A DNA stretch of 64,000 nucleotides from Actinacidiphila bryophytorum (lineage in GTDB: Bacteria > Actinomycetota > Actinomycetes > Streptomycetales > Streptomycetaceae): positions 1-64,000 of the forward strand of contig NZ_JAFFIX010000015.1 of the NCBI RefSeq assembly GCF_016916835.1, read 5' to 3'. Position 1 is the stretch's first letter. The number at the start of each line of letters is the position of its first letter. The notes beneath the pieces are model-generated. The model was given only the letters and a program-made list of their open reading frames with translations, was not told the origin of the DNA and made no database searches. The position numbers and the translations under genes are program-made. Of this stretch, positions 34,732-43,281 are shown one piece after another.

Positions 34732-37338
34732 AGTCGCTCACCCTGCTGTTCCGGGATCTGCGCACCTCCCCGCCGGGCCTGTCCGAACGCGAGGCGGCAC
34801 ACCGCCAGGAGGTGTACGGGCACAACAGCTGGCGCGGCGCCGGGGCCGTCACCGGCTGCGGGAGCTCGCCCGGCAGTTCACCCATCCGCTGGCCGTGCTG
34901 CTGGCCCTGGCCGCCGTGCTGGCGTCGGCGACCGGCACGTCGTCCCTGGCGGTGGCGATCCTGGCGGTCATCGTGCTCAACGCCGGCCTGGCCTTCGCCC
35001 AGGAGCAGCAGGCCGAACGGGCGGTCGAGGCACTGTCGGCGTTCCTGCCGGAGCAGACGACGGTGATCCGCGACGGGATGACCCGTGAGGTGCCCGCGAC
35101 CACACTGGTGCCCGGTGACGTGCTGATCGTCGACGAGGGCGACCGCGTCTCGGCCGACGCCCGGCTTGTCGACGGCGGCGTCGAGGTCGACCAGTCCGCG
35201 CTGACCGGCGAGTCGGTGCCTGTCTACCACTCGGCGGAGTTCACCGACCGGGCCGGTGGCCTGCTGGACGCCCGTGACCTGCTGTTCTCCGGTACGGCCT
35301 GCACCGGCGGCCACGCCCCCGCCGTGGTCACAGCCACGGGCATGCACACCGAGCTGGGCCGGATCGCGGCACTCAGCCAGCGCACCCACCGCGAGCAGAG
35401 CCCGCTGGAACGCCAGGGCCATCGGCCTGCTGGCGGCCAATGTGCCCGAGGGGCTGCTGCCGACGATCACCCTCGCCCTGGCCACGGGCGTACGGGAACT
35501 GGCCCGCCGGGGAGCGGTGGTCAAGCGGCTCTCCGCGGTGGAGACACTCGGGGCCACCACGGTCGTCTGCACCGACAAGACCGGCACACTGACCGAGAAC
35601 CGGATGCGGGCGGTGACGGTGTGGACGCCCGAGGGCGAACGCCCGGCCGACGCCCCGGGACCCGCACCGCAGGGGGTGCGCCTGCTGGTCGACGCGGCCG
35701 CCGACTGTACGACGGCCGGGCTCCGCGGCCGGCACGGCGACCCCACCGAACTCGCCCTGCTCGACCTCGCCGCGGCCAGTACCGGGGCGGAACCCGAAAC
35801 GCGCCGGGACACCGAGCGCCGGGCGCTGTTCCGGTTCGATCCCCGGATCAAGCTCATGACCGTCGCCTCCCAGCGCGACGGTGCCTTGCTCCTGCACACC
35901 AAGGGCGCACCCGAGGAGGTCCTGGCCCGGGCCGACACGATCCTGGACGCGCCCGGACAGGAACGGCCCCTCGGACCGGCCGACCGGACGGCCGTGATGC
36001 ACGCGATCGGGCGGCTGGCGGACCGGGGCCTGCGCGTTCTGGCGAACCGGGGACGGTGTCAACGACGCCCCCGCGCTGCGGCGCTCCGACATCGGCGTGG
36101 CCATGGGCCGCTCCGGCACCGACGTCGCCCGCGAGTCCGCCACCATGGTGCTCACCGACGACGACTTCGCGACCATCGTGTCCGCGGTCGAGGCAGGCCG
36201 GCGCACCTATGACAACATCCGGAAGTTCATCGTCTACATCTTCACCCACGCCGTCCCCGAAGTGGTCCCCCTTCCTGGTGTTCGCCCTGGCCGGCGGAGC
36301 CGTTCCGCTGCCGCTGACGGTGATGCAGATCCTCGCCGTCGGCCTCGGCACCGACATGCTCCCCGCCCTCGCCCTGGGCCGGGAACGCAGCTAGGCCGTG
36401 TTTTGGAAGTAGCGCCGTCCGCCCACAGGGCGGGCCCCGCGGCGTCTGGTGCGTGCGATCGCAAGGCGGAGGGTCGTCCTCGTAGTGGGCCTACCCGGAC
36501 GACTCCGACAACGCAGCGAGCGTGCGTGCCAGGCGTCGCGGGGCAGGCGGGACTTCCAAAACACGGCCTAGCCCGGCCTGATGGACGTCCACCCAGGACC
36601 CGCGGCGCGGGCGTCATCGACCGCGGCATGCTCGCCCGCGCCTGGGGGTTTCTCGGCGTGATCTGCGCCGTGCTCGTCATGGCCGGCTTCCTCGTGACGC
36701 TCACCCGAGGCGGCTGGCACCCCGGCGACGCCACGGGCAGCGGCACGGCGCTGGACTCGGTGTACCGGCAGGCAACGACGGTGGCCTGGCTGGGCATCGT
36801 CTCCTGCCAGATCGGCACAGCCTTCGCCGTACGCACCCAGCGGGCCTCACTGCGCTCCGTCGGCGTCTTCAGCAACCGGCCGCTGCTCGGCGGCATCGCC
36901 TTCTCGCTCGCCTTCGCCGCGGCCATCGTCTACGTCCGCGCCCTGCACGGCCTGTTCACCACGGCGGCGCTCGGCCCCGCCGAACTGCTGACGGTGGCGC
37001 CGTTCCCGTTCGTGGTCTGGGACGCGGACGAACTACGCAAGGCAGCGGTGCGCCGCCGCCCGCCCGCGGTCGCCCCCGCGCCTCCGGCTGCCGCCCCCGC
37101 CCCTGCCCCCACTGCCCCTGCCTCCACGACCGGGCATCACCCGCTGGCCGTCCTGCTCGCCCGGCACGGGTGGACGGGCAGGCGTCTCACCGAAGTTCTC
37201 GGGGTCAGCGAGCACACGGCGGCCGAGATCGTCGCCCACGCCCGCCGGACCGCAGCCGAACACGGTCACCGGGCCGACCATCACCACCCCGGTCACCGCC
37301 CCGAGGCCCATCGCCCAGGTGAACGGACCAAGCCATGA
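34732..37338 (+). pseudogene. P-type cation-transporting ATPase, broken by deletions and a MITE
   Basis: Pieces of a P2-type pump appear in order: N-terminus (LLFRDLRTSPPGLSEREAAH), TM1-2 and actuator domain (VDQSALTGESVPV), TM4 (NVPEGLLPTITLAL), the phosphorylation motif DKTGTLT at about 35574-35594, hinge DGVNDAPALRRSDIGVAMG, TM5-6, then TM7-10 after the MITE. There are frameshifts near 34845 and 35410. Most of the P domain is deleted near 36050. The insertion at 36391 creates a stop. An unusual Ala/Pro linker and HTH-like tail (LAVLLARHGWTGRRLTEVLG) follows the last helix. Confidence 0.88.
36391..36571. mobile_element. 181-bp MITE with perfect 20-bp inverted repeats
   Basis: The ends 36391-36410 and 36552-36571 (outer sequence CTAGGCCGTGTTTTGG) are perfect inverted repeats. 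They include CTA/TAG, probably part of the duplicated target. No coding capacity. It lies between TM6 and TM7 of the P-type ATPase remnant. The ends resemble those of full-length Streptomyces IS elements, which would supply the transposase. Confidence 0.88.
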
Positions 37339-37413
37339 CATGCCACACGCACGGCCGGTCGCGCAGCGCACGGCGCGCGACGTCGCGGTACGCCCCGACC
37401 TATGGCGGCGCCG

Positions 37414-38289
37414 TCAGCCCTCCTGCGGAACAACGGCCACGGGGCACGCGCAGTGGTGCAGGACCGCGTGATTGACCGGGCTCAGCTGCATGCCGACGCT
37501 CCCGGACCGCCGCCGCGCGCCGACCACCAGGAGATCACTGCGCGCGGAGGCGTCGAGCAGCGCGTTGCGCGCCCGGCCCTCGACCGCCTCCCCGTGCACG
37601 GTGACCTGCGGGTACTTCTGGGCCACGGTGCGCAGAGCATCCCCCAGAGCCTGTTCTGCGTCATGCTTTTGCGGGTCGGAGGCGTCCGCGGCCAGATGAC
37701 CGGTTCCCGGGAGTTCCCGGGCCGGGCGGCGCCACGCGCCCAGGGCGAGCAGCTCCGCCTTGCGGACCTGTGCCTCGCGCGCGGCGAACGCGACGGCGGC
37801 CGCCGACCGGCCGTCAGGGTGGACGCCCACCGTCACCCGCGAGAGTTCACCGCGCACGTTCGACTCCGCCCCCCGGACCACGACGACCGGGCACCTCGCC
37901 CGCGCCGCGACCTCCAGGCTGGTCGAGCCCAGCAGCATGCCGGTGATCCCGCCCCGGCCCCTGGTACCGACGACGATCGCGAAGGCGCCTTCGCCCTCCG
38001 CCAGCAGGGCGTCGACGGGACCCGCGGGTACCAGCGCGGTGGAGACCTCGAGACCGGGGCCGACCTTGCCGGCCCGCTGCGCGGCCGAGGCGACGATGTG
38101 CTCGGCCAGCAGGTGCTCGGCCGGCGGCCGCGCACCGAATTCCGGGACCGCTGCCTCGTAGCGCTCCCACAGGGACCCGTACACCAGCCGCAGCGGCAGG
38201 TCGTGACGCGCGGCCTCGGCGATCGCCCAGTCGATCGCCAGCAGGCTGGGGTCCGAGCCGTCGATGCCCACGATCAGCGGATTCCTCAT
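37414..38289 (-). CDS. Universal stress protein with two UspA domains
   Basis: This 291-residue protein has tandem UspA domains (about 3-147 and 156-291). Each has the ATP-binding ending: VVGTRGRGGITGMLLGSTSL in the first and VVGARRRSGSVGMQLSPVNH in the second. The ATG at 38289 is preferred over one farther upstream because AAAGGGTGG precedes it. Divergent from the cyclic-nucleotide-binding gene, across a 198-bp region where both promoters must lie. Such proteins respond to starvation and hypoxia in actinobacteria. Confidence 0.93.
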   Translation of the reverse strand: MRNPLIVGIDGSDPSLLAIDWAIAEAARHDLPLRLVYGSLWERYEAAVPEFGARPPAEHLLAEHIVASAAQRAGKVGPGLEVSTALVPAGPVDALLAEGEGAFAIVVGTRGRGGITGMLLGSTSLEVAARARCPVVVVRGAESNVRGELSRVTVGVHPDGRSAAAVAFAAREAQVRKAELLALGAWRRPARELPGTGHLAADASDPQKHDAEQALGDALRTVAQKYPQVTVHGEAVEGRARNALLDASARSDLLVVGARRRSGSVGMQLSPVNHAVLHHCACPVAVVPQEG

Positions 38290-38487
38290 GGCTGCACCAC
38301 CCTTTCGGAGGTACATGATCCGTGCCGGCCTCTCCTCTCACCGTGGCATGCCCGGCCGCGGAGGGCATCAGGAGCCGGCCGGCCCGGCGGCATGCGGGCC
38401 GTACGGACCCCCGGACGGTCCCGGACAGACCTGCCGCCCGGCGGCCCCACCACCGCACAGTGAGACGGAAGGACGAGGAGAAACGCC

Positions 38488-38952
38488 ATGAGAGCCACCG
38501 CTTCGACCAACCTGTTCGCGGCGCTGCCCGCCCCGGGCCGCGACCGACTGCTGGACCTCGCCCGGGAGGTGTTCTTCCCGGCCGGTACCCGGATCTTCGA
38601 GGAGGGCGACCAGGCCGACCGGTTCTGGGTGATCCACACCGGTTCGGTCATCCTGGACACCCGCGTGCCCGGGAACCCGGCCGCGCCCGTGGAGATCCTC
38701 AGCCCCGGCGACCTGCTCGGCTGCTCCTGGCTGTTCCCGCCCTACACCTGGCACCTGGGCGCCGAGGCCCAGAGCGACGTGCGCGCCCACCAGTTCGACG
38801 CCACTACGGTGCGGGCGCTGTCCCGCGCCGACCTGGAGTTCGGCGAAGCCCTGGCCCGCCGGGTCGCGCAGATCATCGCGCACCGCATGCAGAGCGCCCG
38901 CATGCGGCTGCTGGACCTGTACGGCCCGCGCGGCGGCAGCCCCGTCCCTTGA
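38488..38952 (+). CDS. Single-domain cyclic-nucleotide-binding protein
   Basis: This 154-residue protein is almost entirely a cNMP-binding beta roll (residues 10-125: PAGTRIFEEGDQADRFWVIH, GDLLGCSWLFPPYTW) with a C-terminal helix. It lacks a DNA-binding domain, so it is not a Crp-type activator. A close paralogue lies at 62949-63416. It is followed 22 bp later by a CBS-BON gene, likely one operon. It may sense cAMP or another ligand as a regulator of partner proteins. Confidence 0.9.
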   Translation: MRATASTNLFAALPAPGRDRLLDLAREVFFPAGTRIFEEGDQADRFWVIHTGSVILDTRVPGNPAAPVEILSPGDLLGCSWLFPPYTWHLGAEAQSDVRAHQFDATTVRALSRADLEFGEALARRVAQIIAHRMQSARMRLLDLYGPRGGSPVP

Positions 38953-38974
38953 CACCCGAAGGAGGCACCCCGCG

Positions 38975-39637
38975 ATGACTGGGAGCCCGCACATCATCCG
39001 TGACGTGATGACCGCAGCAGTGGTGTCCGTGGACCGCGACGCGCAGTTCAAGGAGATCGTCCGCGTCCTGCAGCAGCGGAATGTCAGCGCCGTACCCGTG
39101 GTCCGGGCCGACGGCGTGGTGGTCGGCGTGGTCTCCGAGGCGGATCTGCTGCCCAAGGAGGAGTTCCGCGACAGCGAGCCCAGCCGGCTGACCCAACTGG
39201 GCCGCCTGAATGACATTCTCAAGGCCGGGTCGGTGGTGGCGGGCGACCTGATGACGGCACCTGCGGTCACCGTCGAGGCGGACGACACACTCTCGCAGGC
39301 GGCGCGGATCATGGCCGAGGCCAAGGTCAAGCGGCTGCCCGTGGTGGACTCCGAGGGCCGGCTGCGGGGCATCGTCAGCCGCGGTGACCTCCTGAAGGTC
39401 TTCTTGCGCGCGGACGAGGACCTCGCCGAGGAGGTGCGCCGGGAAATCGTCGGCTATCTGTTCCCTGGCGAGCCTTCCCCTGTCCGCGTCCAGGTCACCG
39501 ATGGTGCGGTTACGCTCAGCGGCAGCGTCACGGACACCGCCCGGGTGCCGGTGGCGTCCCAGCTCGTGCGTTCCGTGGAGGGTGTCGTCGACGTGCGCTG
39601 GGACCTCGACCAGCCGCAGCGCCGGACCCCACCCTGA
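38975..39637 (+). CDS. CBS-pair plus BON domain protein
   Basis: This 220-residue protein has two CBS motifs (about 8-60 and 80-135: SAVPVVRADGVVVGVVSEAD, KRLPVVDSEGRLRGIVSRGD) that bind adenosyl ligands. A BON domain (about 148-212) contains VQVTDGAVTLSGSV. The ATG follows GAAGGAGG. It is very similar in layout to the two - strand CBS-BON genes that follow, so the family expanded locally. Role: probably an energy-state sensor. Confidence 0.93.
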   Translation: MTGSPHIIRDVMTAAVVSVDRDAQFKEIVRVLQQRNVSAVPVVRADGVVVGVVSEADLLPKEEFRDSEPSRLTQLGRLNDILKAGSVVAGDLMTAPAVTVEADDTLSQAARIMAEAKVKRLPVVDSEGRLRGIVSRGDLLKVFLRADEDLAEEVRREIVGYLFPGEPSPVRVQVTDGAVTLSGSVTDTARVPVASQLVRSVEGVVDVRWDLDQPQRRTPP

Positions 39638-39887
39638 CGAGCCCCCGGACCTGAGCCGGGCATGCCGTCCGCGTACCGCGGTGGTCAGCAGGTGAGTGCG
39701 GCATGCGGCGTGGGCCGTCCAGCATGTGACTGCCCTGGTCTCTTGGACCCGGACCAGACCCGCGCCCGCACGCACCGGTGGCGGCAGGCGGTCCTCGAAC
39801 GGCGCCACGCTGTGGTCGTCGAGGAGTTCGCCGTCACGCGCGAGCAGGACACCGTTGCGGTGACCATGACGGATCGGTGTGCGCGGC
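39638..39887. other. Gap between CBS-BON genes
   Basis: 250 bp with a short + frame (around 39750-39880, VLERRHAVVVEEFAVTREQD) that reads like protein but has no start with a ribosome binding site and no family I know. Possibly the remnant of a small gene. Confidence 0.35.
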
Positions 39888-40538
39888 CTACGGAGCCGGC
39901 GGCCCGGTCAGCTCGGTGCGGACGTCGACCACGCCCTCGACGGTGCGGGCCAGGCGGGTGGCGACTGTGATCAGTGCGGGTTCCCGGACGTGGCCGCGCA
40001 GCGTGACCAGGCCGTCGTGGACGTCGGCGGCGACGGACGGTTCGCCGGGGAACAGCAGGTGCAGGACGCTGCGACGCACGTCGGCGGCGATCTCCTCGTC
40101 CTCCCGGAGGAAGACAGTGAGCAGGTCGCAGCGACTGACGATGCCGCGCAGCCTGTCCTCGCCGTCCACGACGGGCAGCCGCTTGACCCCTCGCCGGGCC
40201 ATGATCCGGGCGGCTTCCGACACTGTGGCGTCCTCGTGGACGCACACAGCGGGCGCCGTCATCAGGTCTCTGGCGGTCACCGCGCCGGCCTTGTCCCGGC
40301 CGGCCACTCCCCCCAGTTCGTCGGCCCCCCTGGGGTCACTGCCCCGGAACTCCTCCTTGGCCAGCAGGTCGGCCTCGGACACGACACCCACAACCCGGTC
40401 CTCGCCCGCCAGCACGGGCAGGGCGCTGACCTTGCGCTGCTTCATGGTCCTGGCGATCTCCTTGAAGCTCGCTTCCGGTCCGAGCGCCACGACCGTGCGG
40501 GTCATGACGTCCCGGACCGCGCTGCCAGACGCAAACAT
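39888..40538 (-). CDS. CBS-pair plus BON domain protein, second copy
   Basis: This 216-residue protein has the same order as its neighbours: CBS (SALPVLAGEDRVVGVVSEAD), CBS (KRLPVVDGEDRLRGIVSRCD), then BON (VHDGLVTLRGHV). The ATG at 40538 follows GGAGGAAGG. It lies 60 bp after the next CBS-BON gene on the same strand and is probably cotranscribed with it. Confidence 0.92.
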   Translation of the reverse strand: MFASGSAVRDVMTRTVVALGPEASFKEIARTMKQRKVSALPVLAGEDRVVGVVSEADLLAKEEFRGSDPRGADELGGVAGRDKAGAVTARDLMTAPAVCVHEDATVSEAARIMARRGVKRLPVVDGEDRLRGIVSRCDLLTVFLREDEEIAADVRRSVLHLLFPGEPSVAADVHDGLVTLRGHVREPALITVATRLARTVEGVVDVRTELTGPPAP

Positions 40539-40598
40539 GTCCTTCCTCCTCTGGTTCCGCGGCGGACCGGTTTCGGCCGTCCGGTCGGCGGGCCGGGA

Positions 40599-41291
40599 TC
40601 ACGGCTGGATCCGGTCGCGCCCATGGCCGGCGACCGCCGACGCCTCATCAGTGCGGTAATCGAGCTCGGTGGTGACGTCGACCACCCCGTCCACCCCCTC
40701 GCACAGCCGCACGACAACCGCGATCAGACTGCGCCGGTCGACGGTTCCGCGCAGGTGGACGCGGCCGTCGGTGACCTGGACGCTCACCGCGTCGGGGCCG
40801 ATGCCGAGCGAGCGGTCGAGGATGTCGCCGGTGATCTCCTCACGGATGAGATTGTCGCGGCGCAGAAAGACCCGCAGAAGGTCCGCGCGGCTGACGATGC
40901 CGATCAGACGGCCGATCTCGTCCACCACCGGCAGCCGCTTGACGTGGCCGCGGTCCATCACCCGGGCGGCCTGCACCACCGACCATTCCGGATGGGCGAT
41001 GATCGCGGGGCTGGACATGAGACCGCCGGCGGTGGTCGCCACCGGACCGGCGGATTCCTCACCCGGTGTGTCCAGGTCGCTCAGCAGCCCGGCGGGGTCC
41101 GGCCGGCTGGACTCCCTGCGGAGCAGATCGGCCTCGGAGACCATGCCCAGCGGGCGGTCCGAGTCGTCCACGACGGGCACGGCGGTGATGTCGTGGTCGG
41201 CAAGGACTTTCGCGATCTCCTTGAAGTGCGTGTCACTGCGAACCCGGAAGACCGAGTGGGTCATCAGGTCGCTGACGTTGCGGTGCCTCAT
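40599..41291 (-). CDS. CBS-pair plus BON domain protein, third copy
   Basis: This 230-residue protein starts at MRHRNVSDLMTHSVF; the ATG at 41291 follows GGAGGAGG, while the frame open farther upstream lacks a start. Two CBS motifs (TAVPVVDDSDRPLGMVSEAD, KRLPVVDEIGRLIGIVSRAD) precede a BON domain (VQVTDGRVHLRGTV). It is divergent from the formate dehydrogenase operon across a 301-bp region with candidate operators. Confidence 0.92.
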   Translation of the reverse strand: MRHRNVSDLMTHSVFRVRSDTHFKEIAKVLADHDITAVPVVDDSDRPLGMVSEADLLRRESSRPDPAGLLSDLDTPGEESAGPVATTAGGLMSSPAIIAHPEWSVVQAARVMDRGHVKRLPVVDEIGRLIGIVSRADLLRVFLRRDNLIREEITGDILDRSLGIGPDAVSVQVTDGRVHLRGTVDRRSLIAVVVRLCEGVDGVVDVTTELDYRTDEASAVAGHGRDRIQP

Positions 41292-41369
41292 GAACTGCCT
41301 CCTCCAAGCACGGCACGATGCCTCACCTCCACTGTCCGACGACCGCGCGGACTCCGCTCGCGGCCGACC

Positions 41370-41399
41370 GGGGGCCTGTGCCCCCGGGACCGACGGCCC
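41370..41399. promoter_or_regulatory. Tandem GGGnC-N4-GnCCC boxes between CBS and formate dehydrogenase genes
   Basis: GGGGC-CTGT-GCCCC (41371-41384) and GGGAC-CGAC-GGCCC (41386-41399) lie 15 bp apart centre to centre. Both fit the general GGGnC-N4-GnCCC form of DosR/DevR-type boxes, which control hypoxia genes in actinobacteria. GC-rich chance matches are possible. The rest of 41292-41592 holds no gene. Confidence 0.45.
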
Positions 41400-41592
41400 T
41401 CCGTGCCGGGACTCCTCGGCGGTGCCCCGGGGGACGCCAGGCAGCACAACGCCCGCCGACGGCTCGCGGGGTGCAGGCCACAGCCGACGGGCGCCGCTCC
41501 GACGGCCTCGCAGCCGTCGTCGCCGCGCACCCGAGTCGCGCCAGCGAATCGTCTGGATTGCGGGCAATTGGGCAAGCCTTCACGATGAGGAC

Positions 41593-43281
41593 ATGACCCC
41601 TGTCGGCCCCACCGACCGTTTCGATGCGTTCCGCGCCCTGGCCGACCGGCGTGGACGGCCCGGCGAGCGCCTGACGAGTTCTCTGTCCGCGGCGAGGACG
41701 GGCACGGTGCACGGTCCCGAGGTGTGGGCTCCGGCCGTCGCGGGCCGGGCCGGATTGCCCGCCGCCGCCGGGTTGGGTCCGGCTTCCTTCTACGCCGACC
41801 TCGACGCCCCGCACGGCAGCCGTCACGTCCGTGTCTGTACCGCGACGGCGTGCTTCGCCGCGCAGGGCGGCCGTCACCTCATCGGCGCCGAGCGGGCGCT
41901 GGGTGTCGCCGCGGGCACGGCCTCGCCGGACGGCGGCACGTCGCTGCAGGCCGTCCGCTGCCTGGGGTACTGCTATACGGGTCCCGCGGCGCTCGACGGC
42001 GACACGCCCTGTACAGGCGTGGACCTGGCCGGTCAGCTCGCCGGACGGGAGCCGTCCTGCGCGCCGCAGATTCCGGCCGCCGACGACACCGGCGACCCGG
42101 TTCTGCTGGGTGGCGCGCTGGGTGGTGAGCCCGCCTGGCGGGTGTGGCCCGAGGTGGTCGCCACCCGAACCCCCGATGACGTGCAGCGGGAGGTGGCTGC
42201 ATCCGGGCTGCGGGGGCGTGGCGGTGCGGGTTTCAATGTGGCCGCGAAATGGGCGGCGGCAGGACGCCGTCCCGGCACGATGGTCATCGCCAATGGCGAC
42301 GAGGGCGATCCGGGCTCCTACGCCGACCGACTGCTGATGGAGGCCGACCCAGAGCTGGTCCTGGAGGGGCTGGCGCTGGCCTGCTTCGCCTGCGGAGCCC
42401 GGCGGGGCATGGTGCTGGTGCGTTCTGAGTATCCGCGGGCGCTGGTCCGGCTGCGCGAGGCCGTCGACCGGGCGTATGCGGACGGCCACCTCGGCACCTC
42501 CGTGCACGGGACGGCGACGGCACTGGACGTCCAGGTCGTCGCGGGCGCCGGGTCGTACGTGGCGGGCGAGGAGACCGCGCTGATCGCGGGGCTGGAAGGC
42601 GGCCGGGGCTGTGCCCGGCCGCGCCCGCCGTACCCGACCGAACGCGGTCTGTGGGACGTGCCGACGGTGGTGAACAACGTCGAGACCCTCGCGGCCGTCC
42701 CGTGGATCGTCCGCCGCGGCGGGGCGGCGTACGCCCGGCGCGGCACCGCGGGCGAGACCGGGACGAAGCTGGTGTGCCTGTCCGAACGGTTCGCCCGGCC
42801 GGGCGCGTACGAGGTCGAACTCGGCACCCCGGTGGAGCGGATCGTCACCGGACTGGGCGGTGGCCTGAAGGACGGTGCCGAACTGGCGGCGCTTCAGATC
42901 GGCGGGCCGCTCGGCGGGTTCCTCGCCGGCGACGCGCTGGACGTACCGCTGTCCGAGGCAGGTCTGGCGGCCCGGGGCGCCGCGCTCGGCCACGCCGGGC
43001 TGGTCGCCTTCGACCGGACCGTGGCACCGCACGACGTGCTGCGGCACATCTGGGAGTTCGCGGCCGCCGAGAGCTGCGGTGCCTGTTCACCCTGCCGGGT
43101 GGGCTCCCGGCGGGGCCTGGAGATGGCTTCCTCGCCGGACGGTCCGCCCGGCGAGGAATACCGGCGCCTGTCCCGCGTCCTGGCGGAAGCGAGTCTGTGC
43201 GCCTTCGGGCGGCGGATCCCGTCCGCGGTGCGCAGCCTGGCCGGTGCTTACGGGCGGGAGCTCGCCGGGTGGGACCAGTGA
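41593..43281 (+). CDS. NAD-dependent formate dehydrogenase, fused NuoE/NuoF-type subunit
   Basis: This 562-residue protein combines a thioredoxin-like 2Fe-2S domain (VRVCTATACFAAQGG and VRCLGYCYTGPA supply four Cys) with a NuoF-type diaphorase. The diaphorase has GLRGRGGAGFNVAAKW for FMN/NADH, NGDEGDPGSYADR, and the 4Fe-4S motif ESCGACSPCRVGSRRG. It passes electrons from the catalytic subunit to NAD+. The ATG at 41593 follows GAGGAC. Its stop overlaps the next start as GTGA. Fusion of the gamma- and beta-like parts is seen in some bacterial FDHs. Confidence 0.9.
   Translation: MTPVGPTDRFDAFRALADRRGRPGERLTSSLSAARTGTVHGPEVWAPAVAGRAGLPAAAGLGPASFYADLDAPHGSRHVRVCTATACFAAQGGRHLIGAERALGVAAGTASPDGGTSLQAVRCLGYCYTGPAALDGDTPCTGVDLAGQLAGREPSCAPQIPAADDTGDPVLLGGALGGEPAWRVWPEVVATRTPDDVQREVAASGLRGRGGAGFNVAAKWAAAGRRPGTMVIANGDEGDPGSYADRLLMEADPELVLEGLALACFACGARRGMVLVRSEYPRALVRLREAVDRAYADGHLGTSVHGTATALDVQVVAGAGSYVAGEETALIAGLEGGRGCARPRPPYPTERGLWDVPTVVNNVETLAAVPWIVRRGGAAYARRGTAGETGTKLVCLSERFARPGAYEVELGTPVERIVTGLGGGLKDGAELAALQIGGPLGGFLAGDALDVPLSEAGLAARGAALGHAGLVAFDRTVAPHDVLRHIWEFAAAESCGACSPCRVGSRRGLEMASSPDGPPGEEYRRLSRVLAEASLCAFGRRIPSAVRSLAGAYGRELAGWDQ

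Noticed and set aside
38396..38410. GGGCCGTACGGACCC between usp and the cNMP gene as a DevR-type box
   Set aside because: The spacer is 5 rather than 4 bases, so it does not fit the form used for the boxes at 41370-41399.
39662..39970. 102-codon + frame with the protein-like stretch VLERRHAVVVEEFAVTREQD
   Set aside because: No ribosome binding site and it runs antisense into the CBS-BON gene; noted only as a possible remnant.
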